Source: Uranotaenia lowii (lineage: Eukaryota; Arthropoda; Insecta; Diptera; Culicidae). Taken from it: a stretch of 64,000 bases of DNA. The notes beneath the pieces were generated by a model. The model saw nothing but the letters and a program-made list of their open reading frames with translations, was not told the DNA's origin and did no database searches. The translations under genes were made by a program, and so were the position numbers. Shown here piece after piece: positions 1 to 12,482 of the stretch (positions are counted from its first letter, which is position 1; the number at the start of each line of letters is the position of its first letter). Where the stretch lies: assembly GCF_029784155.1 (NCBI RefSeq), contig NW_026598511.1, forward strand, positions 61,001 to 125,000, read 5' to 3'.

Positions 1-537
1 CTCGCTCCTCCTGAGCTTTCGAGCTAAGTCCAATCCAGCACTAGCAGACATTCTGATTCTGAGAGGAATAGGAGAGAGAAAGAGAGGCGAGCAAAATACA
101 TGAGAAAAAGTGGCATAATAGAGAATTTTGTCGAGTCGAGAACGAGAAGCCTTCGGGCGGGAGAGTTCTTTCATCAGATAATCAGAGCTTATTGCTGTTC
201 AAACGTCAACTGAGACAGGTTCTATACACACGTTTCTTTCAAAGAGTGCGGCCATTTTTGATTTTCTAGATTTTATTCACAAAGTTGTGATTAGTGCGGG
301 ATCAAAATTGATAAATTTGAATGCGAAGTTTTTACCTTCGAAGAGGACAAATCGACCGTAAGTTTCTGTTATTGAGAGGTCAGAGATAAAACGCACTAAT
401 GTTTCTTTTACCAGCTTTTAGCCACCAGTTGAAGCGAGAAAAACAGTGGTGTTTTGGTTTATTCATCTGAAATAACAAACAGAATTTTTGTTTATTTTAT
501 TCTGGTGTACCTGATCGAAAAGTACGGTTGAAAATAA
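1..537 (+). other. 5' flank and probable 5' UTR of ZAD gene 1
   Basis: No ORF here is supported. The segment directly precedes the ATG at 538 and probably holds the promoter and 5' UTR of the zinc-finger gene that follows. I see no clear TATA box and no transposon ends. Confidence 0.4.
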
Positions 538-3500
538 ATGGAAGGACCAATAGTGTAAGTAAAAATTATTTGATCTACTTTCTTGAGCCTAGTCCACATA
601 AGGCAACTGGATGTCGATTCCGAACTGGGTGGAATTTTTGTTACTGAGACTGGTTATGTTTACATCTAGAATAATGGTTTTCAAACTTATTTCACTCTCT
701 GCCCTCCTATTTCGATGGTTTAGAGCTCACCGCCCCCATAGGAGTATTTTCGAACAAATTTGTAAATTGGTTGTTCTAAGCTCTAAGCCTCTTCTAGGCT
801 TTCAACGCCCCCCATAAGGACAATAGGGATCTAGAACTAGACTATTAGATCCATGTCCCAAGTCTCCCGACTAGAGCGAGGGGCCCGGCTCCTGAAGTTA
901 CGAGCGTTTTTATGTGCCATGAAGGCAAAAAAATCTATAAATGATAAGGTTTTGCTTTTTCTTTTCAGACCCTCCAACGATCCTAGTACCTATTGTCGTT
1001 TATGCTTCGTACAAACGGTACACCGTTTCATCCCGGGACCAGGAACTTTGTCGAATATATGGATCAATTGCATCAACCGATGTATCTCAGGCCTCTATCT
1101 GGCTGTTGAGGTGGACACTCCTTTTGGACTTTGTTACGGCTGTTGTTGTTCGTTGGAGACGATCGACCAGTTTTGCGCAACTAGTCTGAAATGCGACCTG
1201 GCCCTTAGAAAGTACAGAAATACAGTCCAGGGGTCTTCAAGTACATCGGAACCAATTTTGCCAACTTTAGTACCTTTTTTTTCGACTGCCTTGGCTGTTC
1301 CGGGACCGGTAGCATCGACCAGTGGCAGCAGTAGTGTAGCAAAGGAATCACAACCAATAATTGTCGAGGTTCGAGGAGGCTGCAATGTTGCCGATACCTT
1401 GCCTGGAACATCGTCGTCGGAAGCGCAAGTAGCAACAATCGATATAGACGATGATTCTTCTAGCTCCTTGTCGGTGAATGTTGAACCGGGTAACAATGCA
1501 GCGGTTCATAAATGCTACAGTTGTTTACTGAAATTTTCTAAAAAGGAAGACTACTCCCGTCATAGAATCGAGGCACATACGCAGAACAATGGCAAGTATT
1601 TGTGCTCCCGTTGCGATGCATGGGTCGGTCCTTATGAAATTTTCCAACTGCATTGTTTAAATCATTTCAAACCGCAAAGGGGGAGAAAGATATGTGACAT
1701 ATGTAATGAAACTCTACCGAGCAAAACATATTTCATCAAACATCAGTTACTAGTTCACAAGCTTGAGTATGGCTGCAAGATATGCTTAAAGCACTATCAG
1801 AATCAGCATTTTCTGAACGCACACATGAAGTTCCATGTCAAGGATAAAAAAAGTAACACTAAAAATGTTTTCAAATGTACCTACTGTCCTATGAAGTTCG
1901 CCGATAAAACTTCGGCAAATCTTCACGTGCTAAAGCATAATGTGCACTACAGTTGCAAGCTTTGTGATAATAAATCCTCTAAAGTGAGCGAATACATAGA
2001 TCATCAAACACTTGTACATGGTATTCACAACAGTAGATGCCAATCTTGTTCCATGAATTTTCCAAATCGAGCTACGCATATTGTGCACATTGAGAACACT
2101 CATAAATTTTTAGACGCGAATTCCGAAAATGATCATAATCCAGATCGAAAAAATCAACGGAACAGATGTAGATATTGTGCCAAAGATTTTAAGAACAACA
2201 TATTGCTGATTGGTCACGAATTCAGTCACGACGTGAACTTTGTGTGCAGTCTTTGCGATGCACAATTCAAAACGCGAAAAGCTTACATAGAACACCAACA
2301 AGTCGATCATGCTATTGAAATGAGCTGCGGAGGACAATGTGGTATTCGTTTTAATTCGCGTAAGGAATACTATACTCATATCGAAAAATATCATACTGTT
2401 TTGGATTCTATAGATTACTCTCAATCGGAAGACGAAGACGAAAACACAGAAGAATCAAGCCAAATTCCATCTGAAAAACAACATGCCTCTGAAGAGGTGG
2501 ACTGCTCGATCGATAATGAATCATGTACGGTTGTCCGCAATGAACCCGCGAAATGTTACGTATGTGTCGAAGACTTTCGGGATGTCCTGCTCTACGAAGA
2601 ACACATTCAAAACAGACATCTAGATAAAGATGGTTACCTTCAGTGTCCCCGGTGTTTGGTGAAGATTAACTCAATCACTAACTTTCAGCGACACTTTTTG
2701 GTTCACTTGAAACCTTCGGATTCCCATATATGTGATATATGCAGCGCCACATTCACCACAGGAGTTCTTCTCAGTCAACATCAGACGAAACAACATCAAC
2801 AAACTTTAGAATGCACCAAATGCTTCCGAAAGTTTGACGATATAAAGCTCTTGGCGGAGCACATGTTGTTTCATCTTAAACCGGATGATATTCCACCACT
2901 CCATGAATGTAAACTGTGTAAACAAAATTTCTCCGATATGGTCCAATTAGATATGCATTTGAAGGAACATAAACAGCTAAATGACGTTGACGAGAGTGGC
3001 GAACCAACCCAACCCAACTTGCAAGAGAATTCCCTGGATTTGAAGGACGAATCCAGCAGGGAGTCTGAAAACCCAGAAAATTCACTAGAAATATCTTCTC
3101 AGGCGATCACGGTTGAGAAGTGCGTTTCTCCTACAGTCGAAGATGAGTATAACACCGAAGACGATGACAGCGAAGCTGGTCCATCCAGACTGAATAAACA
3201 CGTGACTTGTTATGCATGTGTGGTTCAGTTTCCATCCAAAAAAGCATACGATAAGCATTTGAGGACAGCCCACCGCAAAATTGAAGGTAAACAAAAATAG
3301 TCGTAGACAGAAAGTTCAAAGCTTTAGCAAACAAACAATACCTGTAATTTCAATTGAAGCAAAAAATTATTGAATCGATATCTATTTAGAATACATAACT
3401 CAAGGTAAGGGTGAGCAAAGACATTGAAATTATCTAGGTACTGTTGTTAGGTTGATGTTTAAAGACTTCGCTAATTTATAAAATAAATCTTTCGTTTCAC

Positions 3501-4407
3501 AGGAGCTTTCAGTTGCCCTCGTTGCAAAGCACAGTTCAGCTGGTATACCAACTTCCAGCTACACGCCAAATCGCATCTAAAACCGGCAAAAAGCTTCGAT
3601 TGCGATATATGCAGTGAAAAATTTGTCACTGGACCAGCTTTAAGCACGCACCAGCTGAAAGCACACCAAATGGCTTACGAATGTGATCTATGCTATCGGC
3701 GTTACAAGTCCCAGAACATTTTTCAACAGCACAAACTCTTTCACGAAAACAAGGACGAAGGTCGGACGTTCTTTTGTCAGTACTGCAATACTACACTTCC
3801 GGATAGAGCGGCTAAGTCGTTGCACCTGAAAGAACATAATCTCCGTTACAGATGTGATTCATGCGATGAAATGTTTTTGGGAGTTCACCAACTTTTGAAA
3901 CACCAGGAAGAGAACCATAACGTCAAATCCAATTTTTGCATTTCTTGCGAAAAAGGCTTTCTTCACAAAAAAACTCTGTTGCATCATTTAAACGTAAAAC
4001 ATGTTATCTTTGATCCTGTAGTAATTGATAAAGTTTCTGATATTTTGGAAAACAAAGAACCATCGCAACCAGCTAATGATGATAGTTCTTCAGATTTCAT
4101 AGGTTTTGCCGAAACTGCTGAAATAATTGATTCAAAAAATAGGGATCCAGTCGAGCAAGGCATTAATCCCGCTAACATGGGGGAATCGCGTCAGCAAAAT
4201 GAAGTTCCTCTATTTGATCAACCCGATATAAAAAGAGCTAAGCTAAGTGAAGAAAAACAAATAATTGAGAATTTGTACGGAATTATCGAGGAAGAAGAAG
4301 AAGAGGAACAGATATATTCAGGTGAACAAAACAACGACGGACACTTTCCCATGTTCGATATCTACGGATCGGCGTTCAAATCAGATGGTTCATTGAAAAT
4401 AGATTAA
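538..4407 (+). CDS. ZAD-C2H2 zinc-finger protein (ZAD gene 1)
   Basis: A probable nuclear DNA-binding transcription factor of the arthropod ZAD family; its target is unknown. Exons: 538-554, 969-3286 and 3503-4407. They join in phase (2, then 1) at GTAAGT/CAG and GTAAAC/CAG sites to give 1,079 codons. The first exon encodes only MEGPI plus two bases. The ZAD dimerisation domain follows, with Cys pairs near residues 15/18 (CRLC) and 61/64. About 22 C2H2 fingers run from about residue 187 to 945, separated by acidic Ser/Glu linkers; one finger (CGGQCG) has odd Cys spacing. The tail is acidic, with an E-rich run. Fingers fall into three similar blocks beginning near nt 1510, 2550 and 3205. A longer open frame starting at 853 reads through intron 1 and is not the real start. 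An AATAAA lies at 4447-4452. The start is chosen by analogy with the two other ZAD genes here. Confidence 0.88.
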
Positions 4408-5100
4408 AATTTGTTTTTGATTTAAGGCTACCGATGTAAAATATTTAATAAATTGGGATTTAATTTATATCTTTAAATCTAATTACTAAATGAGGTCACC
4501 AATAACTTAAAATTGAGAAAGAATTAAAACAGCTTAAATATGCCTCCACTTCTACTAGTGGCTAAGAATCGAATCACTTGTTTATTATTTCGAATAGATT
4601 GAGCGATCAACGCTCTTCACCTTTTAAGAAAATTCATACATGAATTAATGTTACAATTTCTAATCTTGAATGTAAAACATGCTATTACCAGTGCTATTAC
4701 TGTAAACCTCGTTCGAGAACATAAAATGTTAATCCAGAAGTCTACGTTTTCGAGATCGAGTAAGAATCGGACTTCTCCCGCTAACAATTTGTTTATACAT
4801 AATTTCCAACTGTTTTAAGAAATGAATAAAAAAAATCATGAAATTAAGGGTTAAGGAATGTTGAAATAATAAAACCTTTTTGGAAGAGAACCAAACTCAT
4901 TTATTTATTCCATAAGTTTATTTAAATTATCAAAATTAATAGTTGATACCGAACTTGAATTTCGAATTTATATACTTATAGAAAATTTTTATGTTCATAT
5001 GTTTCAAGTTGAGTTTGTAGCACAGAATCAGATGAACTGTAGATTGATTCTATATGTTCAGAGAAAGGAGATGACAGGGGGAGGTTCAAGGACAAAGTGC
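4408..5100. other. Convergent 3' intergenic region
   Basis: This AT-rich spacer lies between the tail-to-tail ZAD gene 1 and SNW1. It holds a plus-strand AATAAA at 4447 and minus-strand signals (TTTATT on the plus strand) at 4900-4909, so both 3' UTRs end inside it. I see no gene or mobile-element ends. Confidence 0.6.
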
Positions 5101-6822
5101 CTAATCCCTACGTTTTTTTCTATCTTTATCACGATTGCTGCTACTTCCAGCCATAGCGTCCTCCTTTCGCTTAGGCGCTTTCTTTGCCATGTTCAAGAAC
5201 TGATCTAAACCGAAAGGATCCTCTTCTTTTTCAAACTGTACCGGACCCTGGCGGGCAGCTTGTTCGGTACGATCGGTTCCGCTAAATTCTTTGTCCGGGA
5301 CAAAGCGCCTAGTGTTCATAATTTGATCCAGATCAGCTCCGTAAGCATCGTTGTCCAGCGATTTGCTGGGACGGTAGAGATGAGAGCCTAGAGTACCCGA
5401 GTCACGCCACGGTTTATCGTACACGTTATAGGCTTCATCGTCCCCGTACCCGGAGTCCATACCCTTGGTAGTGTTAAACAAACGTTGATCAAATTGAGCC
5501 TCCCCGGCCAGTGAAGTTTTGGCTGGCATTCCGAGAGCAATCTGTTCTGAAATGTCACGCTCTCTTTCACGTTGAAGTTTAGACCTTTTGTCAGGAGCAG
5601 CTCTGGCCAGATTACGATCTCGAGCACGTTCACGATGACGTTCAGCACGAATCTCATCTCGTTCTCGGAGCTCAGCCGGTATTATTGTCGGATCGCCAGA
5701 GCCACTAGCCTCGCCTGGATGACGAATACCAGCACGTTCTTCACGAGCCCGCTGTGCCATCTGTCGCAGCATGTCTTCTTTCTTTTCCTTCTCTTTCTGA
5801 GCCAGTTTTTTCTCCAGTTGTGCTCGAGCTTCGACTGCTTCGCGAGCTTTTCGATCGGCAATATACAAGGCTTCAGCCATTTTCGCAAACTTCTCATTAA
5901 TATGAACCTGTTGCAAACCGCGACCGTCAGCAGCTAAACGTTTGTCAAGTGGAATTGTATAACCCTTAGCATTTTTCCAGTTGGAGATACATGGAGGAAC
6001 CTTCCATTCTCGCTGTTCCTTAACAGTTACCTTTCTTGTAGGAGAATGTAGTACAGGGGCTGGGGGAGATGGCGGACCTCTTGGAATCTTTTTGTTTATT
6101 CGGAACCTAGGCGGTTCCATTGGGTCTACTTGTGCTTCTACCATGCGAATAATCCGTTGTTTAGCCCCCGAATTGAAAGCATCGCCCTGCTGTGAAGGAG
6201 TGTAGCGGATGTACTGCGCTGGAGCCTGTTTTTCGGCAGCACGTACTGGCATAGCGGACACAATCTTCTGATTGGTTAACTTTTCCAGTGCTTTCCTAGT
6301 ATTTTCGGTTATTTCGTTCAAAGTTTCTTGATCAGGCATCTGTAGTTCCTCTGCATCCTCCGCGAGTACTTCTGCCGGAAGTAGTTGGTTTATATTGGAA
6401 TACACTATTTTTTCCTTCGAGTGACCTTGTCTTGCAATAGCGTCATATTTGACTTTCCCTGACGAATCCAGTTGGACAGCCAATGCATTAGATTTTTTGC
6501 TGGCATTTCCGGGGGCTCCCATTCCTAAAATTAAAAAAATAATATACTTACGTACTATGATAACCCTAATGGAAACAATGCATTAGTTACCTAGCGGATA
6601 CTGCGCTACTTGAATTTCTGGAAAAGCACCTCCATCTCCGTAATCTTCTTCGGTTCTCGGAATCCAACCCTTGCGCTGGCCATAGGGAGGGGCAGCAACT
6701 TTGGCACTGACCAGGGCTCCGATACTCGGGATACCTTTGGCTGAAGAAGTTCCATGTTTGCGATCGTCGTCACGATCCCATATGGGATTAGTTGGAGCTG
6801 GTAGTATGCTGGACAACGACAT
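5101..6822 (-). CDS. Bx42: SNW domain-containing protein 1 (SKIP/Bx42), spliceosome and transcription co-regulator
   Basis: SNW1/SKIP is a core subunit of the activated spliceosome (Prp19/NTC-associated) and a co-regulator of nuclear-receptor and Notch transcription. Exons on the minus strand are 6822-6591 and 6524-5101. They join at GTAACT/TAG in phase 1 to give 551 aa, close to human SNW1 (536 aa). The start is set at the family-typical MSLSSILPAPT, although the frame stays open upstream to 6882. The diagnostic SNWKN motif lies near residue 256, inside the SKIP/SNW domain. It is followed by the Lys/Glu-rich helical region, RxxRERARDR-type charged stretches, and a basic C-terminus ending DKDRKKRRD, a likely nuclear localisation signal. 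Nothing appears broken. It is convergent with ZAD gene 1. Confidence 0.95.
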
Positions 6823-7024
6823 ATTTTCCTTGCTAGATGATTCCTCGGGAACAAAGTAATCACGAGAAATTAATACCAACACCTTTGATTTACTTTTGCT
6901 CCACTTTAAAATATTGACAAAATTGAAAAGAAAATGACGACTTGCACGCTCATTTTAAAGTAATAATAATCATTTTACAATAAAAAAAATGTGTCAATAT
7001 TACTCAGTGAAGAATGACTCTCGG
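6823..7024. other. 5' region of SNW1
   Basis: This is the upstream flank of the minus-strand SNW1 gene. An in-frame open stretch to 6882 precedes the chosen ATG and is treated as 5' UTR. No clear core promoter motif was recognised. Confidence 0.35.
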
Positions 7025-7811
7025 CAGAGGTGCCAGGTGCCCTGATTTTTCAGGATTTGTCCTGATTTTCGAGAGGCCGTCCTCATTTTTCAAAAACTTA
7101 TTTATTTTGTAAATAAGGATAATTATTATCCTTATTCTCAAAAAAAAATCTTTTTAATTTCCTGATTTTCAAAAAAAATTCAAAATTTTAACTGAATTTG
7201 GAAATGATGAGAGCATAAAACAAATCTGTATTAAAATTGTTTAATCTGTAAAAATCTTTGATTCAGATCATATTTAAATGGTTTATTTTCGATATAAACT
7301 GCAGGCCAACCAAGGCTCAGCTCGTTTCAATTCAGTGTCATTCCAATCGAACAGAACCAAGCATGTCTTAAAGGCAGCCCTACAACAGGGTTGCAAGCTC
7401 ATTATTTTGAAAGAGATCAGGAGGCGCCTCTTTGTTTATTATAGTCTCGTTGCACCGTCCCGGCCAAAAACGAGCATAAATCGATTCGGCCCTCACCTAT
7501 GACCAAACTCGATTTATGCTCGTTTTTTGTCAGGACGCGCGTGCAACACTATCGAGTTGCGAAAACGAATACGGTATGAATATCTTCAGAGTGGCTACCG
7601 TCCACTATGGTGCACTACCAGTGCACTATTCATCGTGAGAACGAGCACGAAGACAGCAAAAAGTGCACTACCGGTAGTGCACCGGTGCAAAACTAAACGA
7701 AAACGAATACGGAACTTGCGTCAAATTTCTGGTCTCCGCTTGTGCACAGACATAAACAGACTTTTTTCCCAAATTGCTCTGGATTTTTGGCTTAAACACC
7801 TGGCATCCCTG
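7025..7811. mobile_element. hAT-like non-autonomous element with a nested fold-back
   Basis: The ends are imperfect terminal inverted repeats: CAGAGGTGCCAGGTGC at 7025-7040 and the complement of CAGGGATGCCAGGTGT at 7796-7811. The CAGRG start resembles hAT transposons, but I could not find a matching 8-bp target duplication, so the class is uncertain. The left part repeats CCTGATTTTC-type motifs. The interior contains a fold-back (7449-7547) and a block of GTGCAC palindromes. No transposase is present. It lies between the 5' ends of SNW1 and ZAD gene 2. Confidence 0.5.
7449..7547. repeat. Fold-back inverted repeat
   Basis: A 19-bp perfect inverted repeat (7466-7484 against 7509-7527, containing AACGAGCATAAATCGA) sits inside longer imperfect arms starting GTTGCAC, with a loop of about 24 bases. 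It is nested inside the hAT-like element. The sequence CGAAAACGAATACGG occurs just after it and again near 7700, on either side of a block of GTGCAC palindromes. Confidence 0.7.
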
Positions 7812-8372
7812 GCGATGACCATCATTGAGCGAAACTGCTGCAGCAGCAGCGCCAAAAGAGTCGGATCATAGATCACGTAACACGTTAGATGCTGAAAGTT
7901 GCAGTGTACACCGTCTATAAGGTTTTCATGTACATATTTATCTTGTAATTTTACTTGTTTTTAGTAATTTATTATCTTAAACGTTGCCTACTATAATACT
8001 ATATCTACTTTATTTTATATAAAATATAGTATGCTTGATCGAAAAAATACTATTTACTTTACGGAATATTTGAGCAACCGCTTATGTTTTATGCTGAGGC
8101 ACTGATGATTCCAAATCTCAGGTTTGGTCTGCTTGGATGCGTATTCATGGTAATGATAGGAGGGCGTTGGTGGGTGGAGGTATTTTCATGACGTTTTCCC
8201 CGTCTACTGTCTGATGCGTGCTTCTTGAAGTTTGACAAAATGGATCTTCGCCAAGCAAACCGAAAGAGCATTGTTTAGTGGAAGTATTTTCGTAATACAT
8301 AAACTGCGAGCCTCAAATTCATCTAATTAGTGGTGAACGATTTCTCAATATTATTCGTTGAATTTCGATTAA
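7812..8372 (+). other. Upstream region of ZAD gene 2
   Basis: AT-rich DNA leading to the ATG at 8373. The last few tens of bases are presumably 5' UTR. No supported gene or repeat ends were found. Confidence 0.35.
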
Positions 8373-11300
8373 ATGGATTCCGATACTGTCACGGATGTGT
8401 AAGTACAAACTATTTCAGAAATGAAAAATTACACGCAGTAACATTTTTCCCTTTTTTTTAATAGCCCTAATGATAATCCGGAAACCTATTGCCGATTATG
8501 TTTTTCTGGTTTTTATGTGGAACCGGTTTTTCCCCCGGGAGCCGAACCACGCCAGAATGTCATCGCAATGGTGGCCAAGTATGTGGATATCCATATAACC
8601 ATAGAAACCGATTTTCCTTGTTCTATTTGTCGGATGTGCCAAATGACTCTAGAAGGGTTTCATAAATTTGGTGAACGTTGTCGGAAGCTGGATGGAGTTC
8701 TTCAAAGGAAAAGACTGGAGATGGCCCAACCTCCTATGATAAAACAAGAGTGTACTGGAAATGCCAGTCAGCCGGCAGGATTTGACGAAAACACTGTGTA
8801 TTGTCTGAGCGATACGGATGACGACGACGATGATGGAACACATCAAGACGACAATCAGTTATTGGAAGAACAACAGTTCCAACATGAAGACATGGAGGAT
8901 GCAGATGAAGAGGAATTGATTCGCGGAGACTTGCTAATTAAACCGGACCCCGAAACGTACGATAATGAAGAAGCCACCGTACACGGTTTATACGACGAAC
9001 AATTGGCAGATCAGATCGAGATAGCTAAACGAAAAATCAAAAGCCGAAAAGGACAACGGCACATTGTGGATGATTTTGACATTGTCGTACTGGATTCAGA
9101 TAATGAACCGGAAGAACCTTCAGCAAAGCAAGATGATATATCTGAGAAGCAATCTCGGGCGTCGTCCACCACCAGACCGGGTAGCGTTTCCGGCAAGGAT
9201 GAACCAGTCAAACAAGTGGCGGAGTGGCCGTATTCCGTAACAGACGACGGAGGATATCAATGCAACATCTGTTCGGAGGTATTTCCACTACTGCGAGATG
9301 CAAAGGTAAGACACACATGCATATGACTGAATGCATCTATATGAACGAAATATCTAGAGCATGGGTGGCCAAGATTTTCACCAAAATATACTTATTTTGA
9401 ATCTAGCGGATAACAGAAATTGTAAATTTTGTATCATGGATCCGCTTGTGGGCTTTTTATGTATATCGAAGGTAAAAAAATGTTGGCATACATTCAGAGA
9501 TATTAGGATTCAAGAAACCTTATGTCCTGCGAGCCAAATTGTTTTTGACCAATAAAAGCCCCCGAATTTATGCAAAAAAATTTTCTTTCAATGTACATGA
9601 CACATGATCTAGAGTAAAACATTTAAGTAGGTACTTACTTAATAATATATGATAACTCACTTCTACTTGCACTTTACAGCAACATATTCGCAAATTTCAT
9701 CCAGCGGAGTCTCAAGTATATTCGTGTAACTACTGCGAGAAACGCTTTGCCGATACTAGCTGCCTGCGTCTCCACATCCGCTTCCATACAAATGATTTTC
9801 CACACGAGTGCACCGATTGTGGTCAAAAGTTTATGAACAAGTCTCGCTTGGACAAGCATTTTTCTCGCTATCACGATAAAAATTCTCCTACCTATACTGA
9901 TAAACGCTTTAAATGTACTATCTGTCCCAGGATATTCCTGCAAGCCACCGGCCGTGATATGCACATAAGAACGTTCCATAAAATTGAAAAGACACCACGA
10001 TCGGGTGCAGATTCAATTTTACCCTCAACAATGGTGTTTATGTGTGAGATTTGCAATGAAACATTTGATACATCAGACGCAGGCAAGACCCACTTGCAGG
10101 AGAAACATCCTGACGATGTTGATGAAGATTGGTCGAAACTTGTACGGCGTCATAAATGCAACGAATGTTCCAAACATTTTACTTGGCGTCGTTTGTTAAG
10201 ATCGCATGTTATGACTATTCATAACAAGATGCCACATAAATGTGAGGTTTGCGGTTGCTTTTTTGATCAAATTGGAAAGCTTAATAAGCACAAGGCGCGC
10301 TGGCATACTGATGAAAATAATAAGAAAAGAACCTATGAAAGGTTCAAATGCGATCACTGTGAACGATTTTTCTTGCGCAACCGAGATCGGATACGCCACG
10401 AACAAACAGTTCACGACATCGTCACACCCGCTCCTATGCCGAAATTTTGGGAAGGCAAAAGGGATACGTTCCCGTGCTACAAGTGTGACCGACGTTTTCC
10501 TACAATGAAGATGGTACATGTTCATTTCACCATCAAACATCCTGGTGTTCCGGTACGCTTCAAATGTAACATTTGTATGAAACTGTTCCGTCATAAGACA
10601 ACTATGGTGAACCATATTGCCAATCACACTGGTCACTTACGATATCCATGTGATCAGTGTGACGATCGGTTCATACGTAAAAAGGATTATGATCGTCATC
10701 TGAAAGATGTGCACAGCGAAGACGGACCAGGAGAAGATCTTAAAAGATTTCCTTGCCCGTTCTGTCCTAGAAAATTGCTTACTCAAGCGGCTCGCCGAAT
10801 GCATGTGAAGCACACACATGCTGAAATGGAGGCCGATGATCAACCAGTTCAACCGGAAGAAATACCTGGTTACGGGCCTTCCTCGCTTACCTGTACGGAA
10901 TGCAACAAATCTTTCACTTCACGTTCCAGCCTCAAAGTACATTGTCTCAATCACATTGGTAAACTACCACATCAGTGCGAGTTCTGTAGCGCCGGATTTT
11001 ATAAACCGAAAGATCTAGAAAAACACAAAACTCGCCATCATAGTGGAGGATCTACTTTTGGATTAGCCAGTCGCTTTAAATGTGCTTACTGTCCGAGAAT
11101 CTTTTTCCGAAAATCTGCTCGGCGCTACCATCATACTGTATTTCATGGCAAAAAGGTAAATCCCAAAGCCCGCCGAGTAAATCAAGATCCATCATTCAAC
11201 AGTTCTACCCCCATTCGAGGAAAGCGCATTAAAACAGATCCAGACACGGACTATCAGTGTGGTTACTGTCCTGATATCTTCAACGAACATAAACTTTTTG

Positions 11301-12220
11301 AGGAACACCATGCAGAAAAACATGGTGATGAGAAAATGATCTATAAATGTCCGCATTGTCCGAGACGTTTTCCACTAAGAAGGTTATTCCTTTCCCATGT
11401 CAAGTTGCACATTGGAGGTTATCGGTATCCGTGTGACGAATGCTCTTCTAAATATAATACGCCAGCTAACTTAAAAGCTCATAAGGCTAAGTACCATAGC
11501 GAAGGGGCAAGTAATCTTAAAATGTTCAAATGTGCCGTATGTAATCGAGGATTCCTGCGTAACCAGGATCGAGTGCGCCATCAAATAACTGCTCACAATT
11601 ACAAAATTCAGGGTGGTACTAAAGCGCCAGTTGAAGGCGGTAATGGAGCTGAAGCGCCAGGTCCCAGCCAAGAGCGGAAACCCAAAATGAAGCTTTTAAA
11701 GATCAAGCAGGAACGCATTGAACCGTCAGTAATCATGCCACCAGAGGATGAAGAATCGAAATGCTCTTCGGTAGGAAGAGGATTTGCTGTAGAAAGCGAC
11801 GTTGAAGAGGATATTACTTCCGAACAGTATCAGCAGGAACAGGATGCTTCTTCCGAGCAGTATATTGTTCAACAAGAAGATGACGCTTCTTCCGAACAGT
11901 ACATTGTCCAACAGGAGCAGGAATTGCCAGAAGAAGAACAACAGTATCAGCAACAGGTGGAACAGGAGGACATTCAGCAATTCGAACAACGTCAGGAATA
12001 CCCGTTGGACCCTGTCCAACAAGAACAACAGCCTTTGATTGAGGAACCCTTGACGCAAGAACACGAAGAGAATCAGCGCCAACTTTTACCGCCTGATTTA
12101 CAGCAAGAGGATTCTATGTTGATGTTGCCACCTCCGATGCCTACAATTTCGAACGTAATGACAATTAAGCAAGAAGGGATGGGTGCGGCTACTAGAGTTT
12201 TAGATCCTTCAGAATTTTAA
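8373..12220 (+). CDS. ZAD-C2H2 zinc-finger protein (ZAD gene 2)
   Basis: A probable nuclear DNA-binding transcription factor. Exons are 8373-8398, 8465-9305 and 9680-12220, joined in phases 2 and 0 to give 1,135 aa. The ZAD has Cys pairs near residues 18/21 (CRLC) and 64/67. An acidic Asp/Glu linker precedes about 19 C2H2 fingers between roughly residues 274 and 928. The first finger is cut by intron 2: its Cys pair is in exon 2 (CNIC) and its His pair in exon 3. The fingers follow a repeating module that often ends in an FLRxxxR-type finger. The C-terminus (about 960-1135) is rich in Gln/Glu and contains repeated SSEQYIVQQE units. The open frame past 9305 (stop at 9326) is intron read-through after GTAAGA. 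An AATAAA is at 12285-12290. Target genes are unknown. Confidence 0.9.
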
Positions 12221-12482
12221 ATTTCCGAAATTCTATATGTATGAATAATATAATAACCTTACAGATGCATTTAATGGAGTGATCAATAAAATTGAATTTT
12301 AAAAATTCAAGTTATGTGCTTTATTTTTGTTCGAACAAATTTTAGGAACTGATTAAAGTTACGAATGGCATTATCTTAAAAAAAACATACCTACCTCGTG
12401 AAGCAAATTGTATACAAACAACTTTCGAAATATCACAGCAATTATTTATCCCAAATGTATTTTTTTGTATCATCACACCATA

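Noticed and set aside
853..968. Upstream extension of the ZAD gene 1 frame
   Set aside because: A CAG acceptor at 966-968 and the short ATG exon at 538-554 give a proper ZAD start, matching the two other ZAD genes.
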